Positions 26,587-39,426 of a DNA stretch of 64,000 bases are shown here, in pieces. Position numbers and translations under genes: made by a program. The stretch comes from Cylindrotheca closterium. Its lineage: Eukaryota > Bacillariophyta > Bacillariophyceae > Bacillariales > Bacillariaceae. Under the pieces are notes generated by a model. The model was not told the origin of the DNA. It saw only the letters and a program-made list of their open reading frames with translations, and ran no database searches. The stretch lies in the NCBI GenBank assembly GCA_933822405.4, contig CAKOGP040001770.1, forward strand, positions 186,001 through 250,000, in the 5' to 3' direction. Positions within the stretch are counted from its first letter, which is position 1; each line of letters starts with the position of its first letter.

Positions 26587-29500
26587 ATGGTGATATGCGA
26601 GGAGGCATCAACACAAAGTGGGCGTGTAATTAACAGTGGATGGACCATGAGCGAAGAACCATTCTTGTACGAACCCACCAATCAAAGTCTTCCTCCTTCA
26701 CCAGAACACAAGTCTCGAAGGCATGAGCATGTGATAGACTCAGAGTTTTCGTTAGACAATATTGAACCACCAATAGTAGCCGATGACAAAACCAAGAATG
26801 TCTCTAGAAGGCTCCGAGCAGTTGCCCGGTATCAAGCATTTCATCCACAAGCCTTGGCATGTTCGGATATTTTGACATCATCACTGGACAGTAATATACA
26901 AGAAGACTCATTTACGCCTGCCGAATCATCATCAGGAGATGCACAACATCAACGCAACAACAACAACAACAACAACCATCACTCATCTCCAAACGCCACG
27001 ACTTCTTTGGGCGCAATTGCCGGATCCCAAGGAGTTGCTCTATTTCGATTATCCAGACCTCATGTTCCACTATTAATCTTGAGCCATGCCACGAGCTTTC
27101 GGTCCAAGGCATTGAGTAACATTTCCGGACTGGCGTTTCATTCGACAAAAGGCAATCAACTCTACTTGGCCGCTGCGCGAGGATCGGCCACACTTGTATG
27201 GGACGCTAGTGGACACAGCAACATGCCCTTGATTGGACGGTTGGGTTCTGACAATATGTTGTCGCAAGATGCGGGGGACAATGGCAAGATAACCTCCATT
27301 TGCTGGAAACCATCGTCGAGAAAAGCATCGGCAGCGCCCTTGTTGGCCACGACTACCTCCAATTCCATCTCTCTTTGGGATTTGCGGGTGGCACCTCAAG
27401 GGTCGACCTCGTCTTCCAAACCATCCTTGAGATTTGCAGTCTCCAAACGATCCTCCTTTTCTCCTTCGGCGGCGGCTTCTCCCATGATACTCCAAGTGGC
27501 ATGCGCACCAGAGACGGATGAATGTGCTTGCATGGACAGGGCGGGTGTGGTTCGCATTTATGATATTCGGATGAACGAACGGAATCGAACATCGTCCAGT
27601 ACAGGATCGACAGTCTCCATGTTTCAAGCTCATGATGCAGCAGGGGTGGGTCTGTGTGCGTTCAAGACGACCACCGCGGGCGACTCGTCATCCTCGTCGT
27701 CGTCCTGGCTCACCTGGGGTCTGGATTCGTCCAGTGCTTCACCTGTGGTCAAGTGCTGGGCGTATCAAAATGACGATGCGACGTCTACAGCCGATCCAGA
27801 CGATTATTGGTACATGACACCTGCTCCCTACAACCAGTCCCATTATTATGGCCTCAAAGCGCAGCTGACCAAACCCAATTTGGCCGCCGCGCGGGTATGT
27901 CCATCTCCCTTTGAAAATAGCTTCTTGGCGGTGGGTCACTTGGACTCCACCAAGAATAGTGATGATGGTACCCTTCAACATGGTTGGTGGGCTGAAATGT
28001 GTCAGCTGACACCAGGATTTGAAGGAGGAGGATCAAGTCCCACCACAACGACGACGGCATCCGGATCCTCCTTTGGATTGGAGACTACGATTCGATTTGA
28101 AGGTGGAGCAACCGCCAAACGCAGTCATGATCAAGAGGCGCTCTATTCGGCCTTGGGAGGACAAGCCGATCTTGGGCGGCTACAAGCTGCCGAACTGGCG
28201 TTTGGAAGTATTCCTAGTCAAGGTCGGTATCTTTCGGCACTAGCAGCAGCAGCAGCGGCAGCCGATGGAGACCCAAAGTCAGACGATGACCGGGGTGGTG
28301 GCAATCGTCTAGAGTTGGTACTATGCTGCTTGAGTGACACGTCTGTCATTACCACACACGTAAGCGCATTGTTATTGGCAGTCAATAATATTCTTGTTCT
28401 TTTCAAAAGCCCAAGACTCACATTTCTTTCTTTCAGAGCGTTGCGGAAGTTGAGACAAAAGTAGGGGGAGAAATAGGTCGCAGGACCCCATCACCATTGC
28501 GAACCAGAATGGTCAAGACCTCTTTTCCAACTAGCCATCAGCCAAGAGTATACCAGGAAGACAGAAATGAAGGATCCTCGTTGGTTGATGCAGCTGGCTT
28601 TTGGAATACGACTGCTACAGGTGCTGTGGATGCCCACAAGGCTCTCACAGAAGAGCTGGGACGATTATCCATGAATGCTGGTCAATCGCCTGATGCAATG
28701 ATACAATCAGCGGATCCAGATTCCGATGACCCCATTGCAAACCAACAACAAATTGGAGATATGGAAGTACCAGTGGCATACGGATCCGTCTCAGCAAACA
28801 AGGGGATGGCAATGACAGACATTGCTTCCGGAACGGTGGTTTCGACTGGTGGTCTCAGAGTGGTGAGCGAATCCGAAAATGCAACAGTCGATGTTCGGGA
28901 GGCAACTCCGATATTGGAAAATATTGAAAGTGGAAGGGTTCCTTGTCCACCATTGTGTGGCGCTAGCTTTGGTTTTGGCCATGGGGGATTGGTCATGTTT
29001 CACAATGGGGAGATTAACAAAATGTGGAATTGGTACCAACGAACGGATACGATGCGACTTCATAGCATGCCAAATGGAAAGGGTGACATTGGACCATCCG
29101 GAAATGAACTTCTCCCTCCCCGTGTCGGGGTCGATAGTGATACCAAACTAACAGCAGTATACGGTCCACGGACGTTGAAGGAACTTGTGAAGATGACCGA
29201 AACTGCAAAAGAGGTAAGCCTTGCTGGTAATTATGTTGGTTCATTTGTTATCGGTTTGTTCACATGCAAGTTTCTTCGTTTTCTCTTCACTAGGCACAAT
29301 GGGGTGCACGAGCTGGATCAGATAGCTCCGAATCGGGCAATGATAATTTGACTACAGATGAAAACTTCTTTGAAGATGAGAGTTCCGATTCAGATAGTTC
29401 CGATGATGAGGACGTGGGCGTCCCATCGAGAAATCACATGTACAATCGTTACTTTGGAGCAAGAGCCTTTAAGGGATCCGACCAGGAAGAGGAGGAACCA

Positions 29501-31095
29501 GCCACACACAGGAGGACGAATTCAGATGCCTCTGCTTCGACACCAACCAAGAATGCACCGGAGATTGTCGGCCCATCCTATGAAATGCTAGCACCCGCCG
29601 TTCGTGTCACTCGTGATTTTGACAGAGAGATTATTTCCAATCAACGCGTCGAGCTGGCGCAGACTTGGGAGCTGGGAGCGTGGGAAGATCTATCGGCACC
29701 AGAGGACCTCGCGGCGGAATCAAAGATGGCTGAATATTATGACATGGCTTCGTATGACGGGGCAATTCCGCCACAGATTCTTGGGCAAGGTACGATTACT
29801 ATGATAGGGTGGTATCCTGTGGTCGGCTCCTCTGAACTCACAATTTTGTACCCATCTTCAACGAACAAAGGTCTTCCAGGATACAAATACTTGGAACCAG
29901 GTTGGGGGAACAGCCCAAATCTTCCAAGAGCAAAATCCGAATCAAATCTTGACTTTGGCATGTTACCAGAAGGAGATGATACACCGAGATACTTTCGGAA
30001 TATGTCAATGTACCCGTCTGACAATCCAGCACGTGAGTGAATTCACGCTTAATGGTGGATACAATCTGTTTCATCTCCTCAAATGTAATTGCTTTTCCCA
30101 CCTTTGTAGAATGGGATGGCGGCCACCATGCCCAGAATAATCTTCCACGGAACCCAAGGCGAGAGGATGGTACTCTCTCGTGGAATCATTTACATCGCGG
30201 CGATAAAAGGAAGCGCTATTTAGAGTTGGGAGTGTACAAGCTACGAGAGTTGCCGACACCTGAAATTGTCGAAGCGATCGCTGTGCTCGACAGAATAAAG
30301 AGTAATTGTCACAAGAATGCCAATGCTTGTAAATTGCTGAACGAAATTGAAAAGGAAGGGGTATGGCGATTGCTGGAAGAAACTGTGGATGGTCAGATCA
30401 AGAACCTAACAAGGAGTATGGATGGTGGGATTGGCCGAGCTCTTGGCACCGATTTAGTCTCCAATCTATTCTCCTACTACGAAAGTCTGGGAGACGTCCA
30501 GATGCTGGCAACCATGTTTTGTGTCCTAAGTGGAGGAGTTCGCAGCACAATGCAAGGCAGTCCCAAATTATTGCCTCCAGGCCATGATGAAAAATACGAT
30601 GCCTACATAAAAAAGTATGCCGAACTCTTATACGCTTGGAACTTGTTGAGTATCCGAGCCGAAGTCCGAAAGCATCTCCGACGGATTCCACAGCAACGAA
30701 ACAAAGAGTCGGCAGGAGTACTAGAGGGTCCTTCCCTTGCAGTAATGAGACTCCCCTACCGCGGCAACGAGACGGAACTGTCCATGGAAGATAATAACAA
30801 TACCGACGCTGTAACGCCTCCAGCCGTTGCCATTGTGATTCGTTGCCCAGGTTGCGATTACGAGATTGATCTGAACAAGCAGGGCAACTATTGCAAGAGA
30901 TGCCAAGACTTTCCATTCCGATGTTCCCTTTGTGACAATGCAGTTCGGGGACAGTTCACCTTTTGCAGTTCTTGCAAGCATGGTGGACATTTGGATCACA
31001 TTACCGAATGGTTTACCGAGCATGTCCAATGTCCAACTGGATGTGGTTGCAGATGCAAGTTTGCGGATGCCATGACGGCTATTCACATTGAATAA
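26587..31095 (+). CDS. WDR59: WDR59-like subunit of the GATOR2 (SEACAT) complex
   Basis: Four exons by GT..AG and frame continuity: 26587-28359, 28437-29213, 29294-30032 and 30110-31095, giving 1424 aa. Introns are 76-80 bases, with donors GTAAGC, GTAAGC and GTGAGT. ATG 26647 is an alternative start. Residues about 140-430 contain WD40-like blades (ISLWDLRV, VVRIYDIR). A CGASFGFGHGGLVMF strand in exon 2 resembles the WDR59 segment after the propeller. The middle carries acidic low complexity. The C-terminus is a RING-like zinc module: CPGCDYEI ... CKRC ... CSLCDNAV ... FCSSCKHGGHLDHITEWF ... CPTGCGCRC, closest to WDR59 among WDR24/WDR59/MIOS. GATOR2 activates TORC1 by opposing GATOR1 at the lysosome or vacuole. 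The assignment to WDR59 rather than a sister subunit is probable, not certain. Confidence 0.75.
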
Positions 31096-31958
31096 ATAAT
31101 TAAAATTTGAGTTATAGCATCTGCGGTAATTCCAGTACTACTGTCTATGATCACTCTTTTTGAATTGGCACTCGAACCAGAACATTTGGCTTCCATGAGG
31201 CTTCACAGCTCGTCATGTTGTTTATTACCCTTCATCCTTTCGTAGTTCTTTATTCTCTCGTGAATTTCCTGTAGAATACCAGAGTGAGATTTTCGGTCTG
31301 NNNNNNNNNNNNNNNNNNNNNNNNNNNNNNNNNNNNNNNNNNNNNNNNNNNNNNNNNNNNNNNNNNNNNNNNNNNNNNNNNNNNNNNNNNNNNNNNNNNN
31401 NNNNNNNNNNNNNNNNNNNNNNNNNNNNNNNNNNNNNNNNNNNNNNNNNNNNNNNNNNNNNNNNNNNNNNNNNNNNNNNNNNNNNNNNNNNNNNNNNNNN
31501 NNNNNNNNNNNNNNNNNNNNNNNNNNNNNNNNNNNNNNNNNNNNNNNNNNNNNNNNNNNNNNNNNNNNNNNNNNNNNNNNNNNNNNNNNNNNNNNNNNNN
31601 NNNNNNNNNNNNNNNNNNNNNNNNNNNNNNNNNNNNNNNNNNNNNNNNNNNNNNNNNNNNNNNNNNNNNNNNNNNNNNNNNNNNNNNNNNNNNNNNNNNT
31701 GCGAGAAGCACAAGGAGTAGCAATACAGAGGTTCTCATTGTCCTTTTGTCAAGTGCAATTGAAGTGACTACAAAAATTACATTCCGCGTTTCGTGATGAT
31801 GATGATGATGAATGAGGCTGACGAAATGTGTCCGTCAAAGGTGTCCGATAGAAGAAAATAGACCTCCATCAACAACCACCAAGCAATAAAATACACCATC
31901 TTTCTCATTTTCCATCTCGATTCCATTCGAAAACACAATACTTTAACACTACTTTGCA
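31096..31958. other. Intergenic region containing an assembly gap
   Basis: Known sequence on either side of the gap shows no gene. An (ATG)n tract (GATGATGATGATGATGAATG) lies near 31795-31815. Confidence 0.5.
31301..31699. other. Assembly gap (399 N)
   Basis: A run of N. Any reading frame drawn across it is meaningless. Confidence 1.
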
Positions 31959-32867
31959 ATGGCTCTGATTGAGGTCCTATCAGAAGAACCATTGGCTCCA
32001 TCCGACGAACGGCTGTTGGATGCCAAGGAAATTGAACAAGCTGCTGCCAAACTAGAGAGACCAGGTGCTCGCATGCAACTGGAATCCTTGGCCAAGAAGC
32101 TCCGCAAGGAGGCTGCTGCCTTGAAGCGAGTGGAACAAAGCCAAAAGACGGCTGGAGCTTCTACAGAACCAGCAACAACACCAACAGAAACAAGCTCTGA
32201 ACCTGCTGAATCCACTCCCACTCCCGCACCAGCTCCCACACCAGCTCCCGCACCAGCTCCCGCACCCGTCGTTGCCAAGGTGGATGCGACTCCTTTGCCC
32301 GCACCTTCTGGTGCCTCGTCCGTCAAGTACACCACAGTCGATCGGTTTTCCTTTGATCCAGGTGAATACGAAAGCAAATTTGTTACAGTCTACGTCCCCT
32401 TGCCCGGTGTCGGAAGCATTCCCAAAGAACAAATTACCTGCCAGTTCACAAAGGATTCCTTTGATTTGATTGTCCGAGGCCTCGATGGCAAATCCTACCG
32501 ACTCTGTAAGGATAGTTTGGAAAAGGACATTGATGAGAACAAATCCAAAAAGATTGTCAAGGCCGACAAGGTCGTTATCAAGTTGCACAAAATCAAGGGA
32601 GATTATGGCTTTGACATGTGGACCAAATTGACCGACCCCAAGAAGCACGACAGCAAAAAGCAAAAGACTAAGAGCAGCAATCCCATGTCGTCCATTACCG
32701 ATTTGATGAAGGACATGTACGAGAGTGGGGATGACGAGATGCGCAAGATGATTGGAGAAACCATGTTGAAGCAACGCAATGGAGAACTGGACAAGAACCC
32801 CATGGGTGGAATGGATGGAATGGATGATTTTGGAGATTTCAAAGGCGACGACGACATGATGTCATAG
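31959..32867 (+). CDS. CACYBP: Calcyclin-binding protein / Siah-interacting protein (CacyBP/SIP)
   Basis: A 302-aa single-exon protein from ATG 31959. Residues 1-65 form the helical N-terminal dimerisation-type domain (EIEQAAAKLERP ... SLAKKLRKEAAALK). Residues 68-115 are a Pro/Ala/Thr linker (TPAPAPAP), which makes it longer than the roughly 228-aa animal protein. Residues about 122-215 are a CS (CHORD/SGT1, p23-like) beta-sandwich (FVTVYVPLPGVG, FDLIVRGLDGKSYRL, KADKVVIKLHK). Residues 220-302 are the SGS tail (W.KL.DPKK, SITDLMKDMYESGDDEMRKMIGETM). In animals the protein links Skp1 and Siah in ubiquitination and also shows phosphatase activity. The role here is inferred from homology. Confidence 0.9.
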   Translation: MALIEVLSEEPLAPSDERLLDAKEIEQAAAKLERPGARMQLESLAKKLRKEAAALKRVEQSQKTAGASTEPATTPTETSSEPAESTPTPAPAPTPAPAPAPAPVVAKVDATPLPAPSGASSVKYTTVDRFSFDPGEYESKFVTVYVPLPGVGSIPKEQITCQFTKDSFDLIVRGLDGKSYRLCKDSLEKDIDENKSKKIVKADKVVIKLHKIKGDYGFDMWTKLTDPKKHDSKKQKTKSSNPMSSITDLMKDMYESGDDEMRKMIGETMLKQRNGELDKNPMGGMDGMDDFGDFKGDDDMMS

Positions 32868-34110
32868 AAGCAGGCTTTGTCTCTTTTTAAAATTATGAAA
32901 GCAGACTTGGCTATTAATTGTAGGAGATGTTTTTTAATAAAGCAATACAAGCATCACTATTTTGTAGCACTCTTTGCTGATATTTAATATTTATTTTTAT
33001 AAAACCAAAGAGTACTGTAGAATGGCTTCCGTTTCGAAGCTTTCTAGCACGTGAACTGTATGTGTAAGGTAGAATGTAATGGTGAGTTTCATGCGTTGCG
33101 ATTGAGTTCTACTAAAATGTCTTTTTTTTCTTCCATCTTTTTCTACTTTCCAAATAGATTTGAATGGTCAATTCTGGTGTGGTGGAGAAAGGTTAAACCA
33201 ATCAACCTTTTCTGGCATTCCAGTATTTTTCAAGACGTCATCCGCCAAGAAATGGTCAAAAATTTCAATCGTTGCCCAGTTTGGTGGACGGTAGTTCAGG
33301 AAGTTTTCTTCGAAAGGATAGAATGAATGAATCATCAATGAGAGTCTCTTTTTGTTGTTGGCGACTAGACACTTTTAGCTTGGGAGGCTTGCCATCATCA
33401 CACAAAGATTGATCTAGTCTGTGCTGTATCGTAATCTCCTCTCCGACAACCACCGACAGGTGGACGATATTGATAGGAAGCGTTTGATGGATTGATGGAT
33501 TGATTGATTGATTCATTCATTCATTCATTGGATGCTTCATTCGTTCATTTCTTCAACGCTCATAGTTCTTACAGTCCCGTCATAAAGGGTCGTCAAATGT
33601 TCGAAGCATTCATGTGTTGGTTGTCACTTCCAACTGTCGACATGTCAGTTTGGATAGTGTTATCGACTCATCTGATCCTTGATGGAAGCATTCAGTCCCA
33701 CAAAGCCGTTTCAGATTTTGAGGTTTCGGTTTTTGGGTGTCGTGTGAAACAGATAAATGACAGACAGACCGGAATTCTTGTAACGTTTCCCGCCCGTCCG
33801 AAGAATTTGAAACTTGAATTTTTCGTTATGTACGAGGTCATTCAAGCGTACCGTCTTTCTATGTAAACTGGCGGCAACGGCGCCTTTTTGTGCTGCCGGC
33901 TGTCCGGCCCATGTGTACGCACACCACTCTTCCTACCTACCTAGAGCTACTCCCTCCAACCGTCCAACCTTTTAAAACCATCTCATCGGTTTTCACCAGA
34001 ACACAAAACCGTCTTTCAGTATTGGAACGATAATAAGATAGATCAACAGTCCTTGCAGTATTATTCAATTGTTCCTGCTGATACCACAATCATAATATAC
34101 TACCTGCAAA
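32868..34110. other. Gene-free interval
   Basis: No convincing gene. A (TTGA)n/(TTCA)n simple-sequence tract occurs at about 33488-33530. Short frames here lack domains or codon support. Confidence 0.4.
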
Positions 34111-36272
34111 ATGTTTTCTCCAAACGATCGCTGGCTAACCAAGAATGTGGAAGCCGAAAAGGAGTCTGAAAAAGGAGATCAATCCTCGTCTTCCGTTCAA
34201 ACCCCACCGATTGCTGCGGAGGAACCTTCCTGGAGCCGTAAGGATGACAAGGAAATGGACGAAATGCTAGGAATGGGAGATCATGCTCCGCCACTTGCAA
34301 GTTCACCCGTCCATCGAGTGACGAATGACAATTTGTTGAGTATTGCCAGTCAGCAACCAGAATATTTCGACGATGAAGAAGATGTCAGCACCTTGGCCAA
34401 CGACACGGTGGCCAATGAAACCTTTTTCAAGGACAATCGCATGTCACCTCCTCGAAAAGTGAATAGAGACGGCAGTAGCAATCAAATATTCCCAGACTTG
34501 CAGACTCCTGAGGCTAACAGCAAACCAAAAAGCATGTTTGGCAAGTCGTCTTCACCAACCAACACGGCACCGGAAAGTCCAGAGAAGGGTGCGGAGAATG
34601 ACGCTCTATACTATAAAGATTTTGAAGAAGGAAATCGATTTTCTAAGCGGTTCTGGAAAGTCGTTATGGTGGCAGCTTGTTTGGGATCCTTTTTGATTGC
34701 TGCGGTGATTGTATTGGGGATGAATTACTACGACATTCGGGAAGAAAAAGGAGCCAGTGCCGCAGGTGTCCCACGCGGCAGTAGCAGCAGTGATCTTCAA
34801 TCTTCTTCTGGAGGAGCCTCTGACAATGGCAGCGAATTCGAGTTTGATATTCGCACTGGAGCTCCCACTGAATCCACCCCCGTTCCCAGCACTGCACCCA
34901 GTCTATCCGCAGCCCCGTCTCTCAGCAATGCTCCTACGGGAACCCCATCCGTCACACCTTCGGATTTTCCATCCTTGGTGCCTTCCGTCGCAACACCCAG
35001 TCCAACTACTATGGAACCTACCATGGCTCCCACCGGAGCCTTGTCCACGGGGCCGACTCGTACGGCACTCCCCACGGGCCAACCAACGACCATGATTCCA
35101 CTGCCCACCACGGAACCCAGTCTACCCCCCACGGGCCAACCCACCACCACGGCTCCTACTGTCATGGACACACCAGAACCCACTGGGTCGCCCACTACCT
35201 CCGAACCTACCATGGCTCCAACCACCCCCGAACCTACCATGGCTCCAACCACTCTCAGCCCCACGGAGAGCATGTCGGAAGCCCTTATTGAAACGTTGAT
35301 CAATGCACCCAACATGCCATTGGATACCATGATTGACATTGAAGCTCGAGACGAATCTTCGAATGCCTACCAAGTGGTCCAATGGTTGGCCAAGGATCCC
35401 AATTTGAGTTCGTACTCGGACCAAGTCATTCTACAACGTTTTGCCTTGAGTTGTCTGTACAAGGGTTTGACCAAGGACATGGACACGAATCCCATGGAAA
35501 CTACCTGGATGACCTACACGGACTTTTGCGAATGGACCGTTTCCAGTGAAACTCTGTGCAATGGCAATGGACTGGCCAGTTCGATTCATTTGGAAAATTT
35601 TGAATTGGAGGGGGAATTTGGTCCGGAGATTGCCCTCTTGAGAGATAGCTTGACTCATTTGGTAGTCACCAACAATGCCATTTACGGAAGCATTCCTACT
35701 GAATTTGGACTCTTGACACAACTGGAACGGCTACGAACCCACAACAATAACATGGTGGGGAGCTTGCCCACGGAATTGGGGAACATGGAACGACTATGTA
35801 CGTATACATTGATATGAAGCACTTGAAGTAGTTGCTGTTCTTGCGCAATAACTCACACTCTTTTATCCTTGCACAAATTACAACAACAACAACAACAACA
35901 GTATCCATGCGATTGGGCCGCAACCAACATTCCGGAACCATTCCGGTGGAATTGGAAAACCTGCAGCAGCTCGAGACGCTCCACCTTCCCCGCAATCAGT
36001 TGGTGGGTCAGCTCCCGGAAGCTCTGACCAATATGGATTCCTTGGTCACCCTTAGTCTCAAGAACAATAATTTGACGGGAGAAATTCCAGAAGACTTTTC
36101 CAAAATGCGCAGCCTCGAAAACCTGGAACTTCAATTCAATGATTTCTCGGGAGAAATAAAAAAGAAGGACTTTTGCAAATTGGGCCTCTTTGTTGTCGAT
36201 TGTACCGAATTAGAGTGCAAGTGCTGCGAAGAAGAAAACTGTTGCGTGGATTGCGATGGAAGGCCTTTTTAA
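34111..36272 (+). CDS. Single-pass membrane LRR protein with Pro/Thr/Ser linker
   Basis: Two exons, 34111-35797 and 35902-36272, giving 685 aa. The donor is GTACGT. The acceptor follows an (AAC)n tract, and the phase-1 join restores the LRR. Residues 1-185 are a polar acidic cytoplasmic region. A membrane segment lies at about 190-214 (VVMVAACLGSFLIAAVIVLGM). Residues 225-390 are a mucin-like linker of PT/PS repeats (MAPTTPEPT). From about 395, a Cys-containing LRR N-cap (YTDFCEWTVSSETLCNGNG) leads into plant-type LRRs (LTGEIPEDFSKMRSLENLEL). The C-terminal Cys cluster (CKCCEEENCCVDC) is probably a cap. This layout is common in diatoms and suggests a surface recognition or adhesion protein. 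No kinase domain is present. Confidence 0.8.
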
Positions 36273-37412
36273 TAAAGAAAAATGGCAGAACAACTATTCT
36301 GTTTGGGAATTATGATTCAATAGTTCTATTGCTATCATAATACATTTCACATATGTTACCTAATGTTTTATACCTAATTCAAAATACAAATTTGGGAAAA
36401 ACTGGGCACTTCCCACCAGCATAAATATACATGGAAAATGTATTAATAGTACCGCAGTAGTGCCAGGTAGCTAGTATTATAAATGTTACCAGAACCGCTG
36501 TAGACTAATACTGACTCACTTTCCTCACCACCATTCACTTGCAGCAGTCAGTCATTTTGCATTCACAAAGAAAGAAAGAAAGAAAGAATCAATCAATCAA
36601 TTCATGATGATGTCAGATATCGCACAGTCCTGTACTGTACCTCTGATAGACGTGGCGAGTTGCAACATCGTGGACTTGACATCTAAAATTCGAAAATTAG
36701 ATACGGTGGTAGGAACTCAAACGCCTCTCTAAAAATACGTACCGTTAAATCTGACCGGGACTGACTTGGTGGTGCAGTCAGTGAGTCACGGTTGGTACAC
36801 CTTTTTCCATTTTCGCAAAGAAGGTTTGTTACGTGATGTGAGGTTGACGTGGAAAGGTACTGGTGCTGTACCATATCAGGTACCCCTGGTACCGAAAGAT
36901 CGAAGAGCAACGTATCGACTGGTCAAGTACACTAGCCTATCGTTTCAACAGAGGCATGACACTGGATTCGATGAGCTACAGTAGCTCGTGAAGGAACTCG
37001 TAACAAAGCAAATTATGATACGACAATGATGATTCATTCTATTCTCCCATCGCCAAACAAGTTCAACAAGGTTGTGGGATCATTTGAAATACTGATTCAT
37101 TCTAACTTGTACATATTATTGACATTAGCTGAGCATTATGATCTCTTCTTCACATCATGGTGTGTTATTCGCGAATTCTCCAACGAGTGCGATTTCAAAA
37201 AGGTTATCATGATGTGTGATGGAATGTTCCGGCCTTTTGTTTTCCAAAAGAGACCAAAATGATTCGAGCTAGGATTCCGGAAAGCGACCGCGTTTGCGGT
37301 GTGATGGTGGTGATGATAATGGGATAACACCAGATAACATAGAACGTGTATGTCATTCATTGCATGCCCATATCAATCAATGGACGGGAAAAAAAGAGAA
37401 TATATCCTTCGT
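36273..37412. other. Gene-free interval
   Basis: No supported gene. A (AAAG)n(AATC)n tract lies at about 36566-36602. The remaining short frames look random. Confidence 0.4.
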
Positions 37413-37706
37413 TTACATGTCGACAAAGTGTCCCCATGATTCACTGGTTTCGGATTCCACACGAGGGATTTGTGTCGATTCAATCGAGAGTGGGATGGTA
37501 GAAGAATCAAGATAGTAGTACGAAGATCGCTTCGGACTGGATCCACCAGAACTACTGTTGCTGTGCATGGCAGCACTGCCGCTACTACGAGTTGAGAGTG
37601 CAGGTGATCCTTGCGAAAGCTTTCCGCTCGAGTTCTTCATCGAGCTCTGATTGTAGAGCTTACGAGGCCGTCTAGAAAGTTCAGGTCGAGATAGCATAGA
37701 AGGCAT
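37413..37706 (-). CDS. Small Ser-rich basic protein, unrecognised
   Basis: A 97-aa frame from ATG 37704-37706, preceded by a (CAA)n tract like those in other 5' UTRs of this window. The composition is Ser-rich (about a quarter), with a basic N-terminal half (SRRPRKL) and a cluster SPKRSSYYYLDSS. No domain, signal peptide or membrane segment is present. The frame could be an exon of a larger gene. The call is modest because the protein is short and low in complexity. Confidence 0.4.
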   Translation of the reverse strand: MPSMLSRPELSRRPRKLYNQSSMKNSSGKLSQGSPALSTRSSGSAAMHSNSSSGGSSPKRSSYYYLDSSTIPLSIESTQIPRVESETSESWGHFVDM

Positions 37707-38309
37707 TTTGTTGTTGTTGTTGTTGCTGTTGATTCTTGTCTTTTGATGTCGTTCTGTTCTCTTTTTGGATTTTTATGTTGTCTTTTCGTTCGATCTAGCT
37801 GGGTCTGCAAGTTCTTTTTGAGAATGTGGGAATCCGATCGGAAAGGTTTTCATCGCAAGAAAAAACCAACGAATCAGAAGCTCGCCAGTGATGGGTGGAA
37901 GTACTGGATCTACACAGAAATCTCCACGTCAGACCCAATATTTTCATCTATCGAATGACACAAAAAAAGTGTGGACCGGTAGTCGCGAATTAACGTGCGT
38001 CAGTTTTTGAAATTGGATTGGAGCCAAAAACCATTCTTGTTCAATTTGCCTTCGGACCACATCACATCTGGGTTTTCTTTTCTTCGGAATTCACATCCGG
38101 GTGTTGTTTGAATCATTTGTCTCAAAACAAATTCGGTCGCCGGGCGGACGGAAATTTCCCTCCAAACCCCAACGATGACACACCACTACAGAGTGCTCCA
38201 GACAAAGCACAAAGTGAAAAGCACCAATCTCGAAGCCGTCTTTCAATAAAGAGAACTTTTGCTGATAATAATACGGTATCTCCAACGAACAGTACAGAAA
38301 AGGACAAAT
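37707..38309. other. Divergent intergenic region
   Basis: It lies between the small Ser-rich gene and NAA30. A (GTT)n tract is at 37707-37731. No other element was recognised. Confidence 0.35.
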
Positions 38310-39057
38310 ATGAAAGAAAAGAAATCATCCGAAGACGACCCCACCATTGAATTCCAAGACTATTTGGACGAGTCTCAGCTTGACGCCGTAATGCAGCTTG
38401 TGACAAAGGATCTTTCAGAGCCATATTCAAGTGCGTATCATCATTTCAAGTGTTTTCCAAGGGATACACTGACACTAATTCTCTTTTTTTCTCTTTTCTC
38501 TCTCTCTCTCTCTCGCCCATGGAACAACAACAACAACAATGCCAGTCTTCACCTATCGATACTTTCTACATCGTTTTCCAGAGCTTTGCATACTCGCAGT
38601 AGACGATGGGAAACCAATTGGTTGCGTGGTCTGCAAGATTGACCAAGAAGAAGCGATACAAAATGGAGAACAAAGAATGATGAAAACAGGTTATATTGGC
38701 ATGCTGGCTGTGCAATCCTCCTATCGCCGAAGAGGAATCGGAAAGTCTCTGGTACGAAAGGTATTGGAACGGATGAAAGCAATGAAGTGTGAATCTGTAA
38801 TGTTGGAAACAGGTGAGTGCAAAAGGTTGTGGAGGATGTGATTTCTAATCGCTATCATGAACGAATGAATGAATCAATCAATCAATCTCACTCACTCATC
38901 ATGTTTGCAAACTAAATACTGACTACTACTATCAGAAATGTCAAATGTGACAGCACAGAAATTATATCAAAGGTCTTTTGGATTCATTCGCGAGGAAAAG
39001 TTGGTACGATACTACTTGAACTGGGGAGATGCCTATAGACTGAGATTGTGGTTTTGA
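38310..39057 (+). CDS. NAA30: N-alpha-acetyltransferase 30, catalytic subunit of NatC
   Basis: Three exons (38310-38430, 38546-38812, 38936-39057), all joined in phase 1, give 169 aa. Donors are GTGCGT and GTGAGT. The protein matches Naa30/Mak3 along its length: LSEPYSIFTYRYF, PIGCVVCKID, GYIGMLAVQSSYRRRGIGKSL (acetyl-CoA-binding R-x-x-G-x-G/A loop), VMLETEMSNVTAQKLY, and FGFIREEKLVRYYLNWGDAYRLRLW at the C-terminus (shown here as its two halves RYYLNWGD and YRLRLW). NatC acetylates N-terminal Met followed by hydrophobic residues on nascent chains at the ribosome. The N-terminus lacks the long extension of animal orthologues. Intron 1 carries (CT)n and (CAA)n tracts just before its acceptor. 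Confidence 0.92.
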
Positions 39058-39426
39058 AGAGAGTAAAATGGATGGAGAAAAACGAGCAAACAATGAATCT
39101 ATGGTAATTTCTTTTATGCTATATGATTGAGCAGAAACGATATTGAACAAGGATAGAGAGACTGCGAATGCGACATGGCATCTCTCAACTTGGGCATCAG
39201 CTGCTTTGCCGCCCCACCTACCAACACATTCATTCGTATGGCCGTATCTTTCGTTTCATTGAAAATTGGATATTTTCTGATACCGTATAATATCGTTCAC
39301 TAGGTTTCATTCCTCCCCATGGTATTTTCTATCGTGTTCGTATATATATAATATAATATAATATAATATATCTATGCCTACATTAAATTTATGAAACACA
39401 ATTAAATTCAATCAACAGCAGCTTTT
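39058..39426. other. Intergenic region with AT repeat
   Basis: It lies between the convergent NAA30 and Cys-rich genes. The only notable content is the TATAA-type microsatellite at 39341-39372. Confidence 0.5.
39341..39372. repeat. (TA)n(ATATA)n microsatellite
   Basis: A TA run passes into repeated ATATA units between convergent 3' ends. Confidence 0.9.

Noticed and set aside
31225..31738. Frames spanning the N gap
   Set aside because: They consist almost entirely of unknown residues.
33504..33866. 120-codon frame in the 33-34 kb interval
   Set aside because: It starts in simple sequence, has no domain, and has no splice partners or homologue I recognise.
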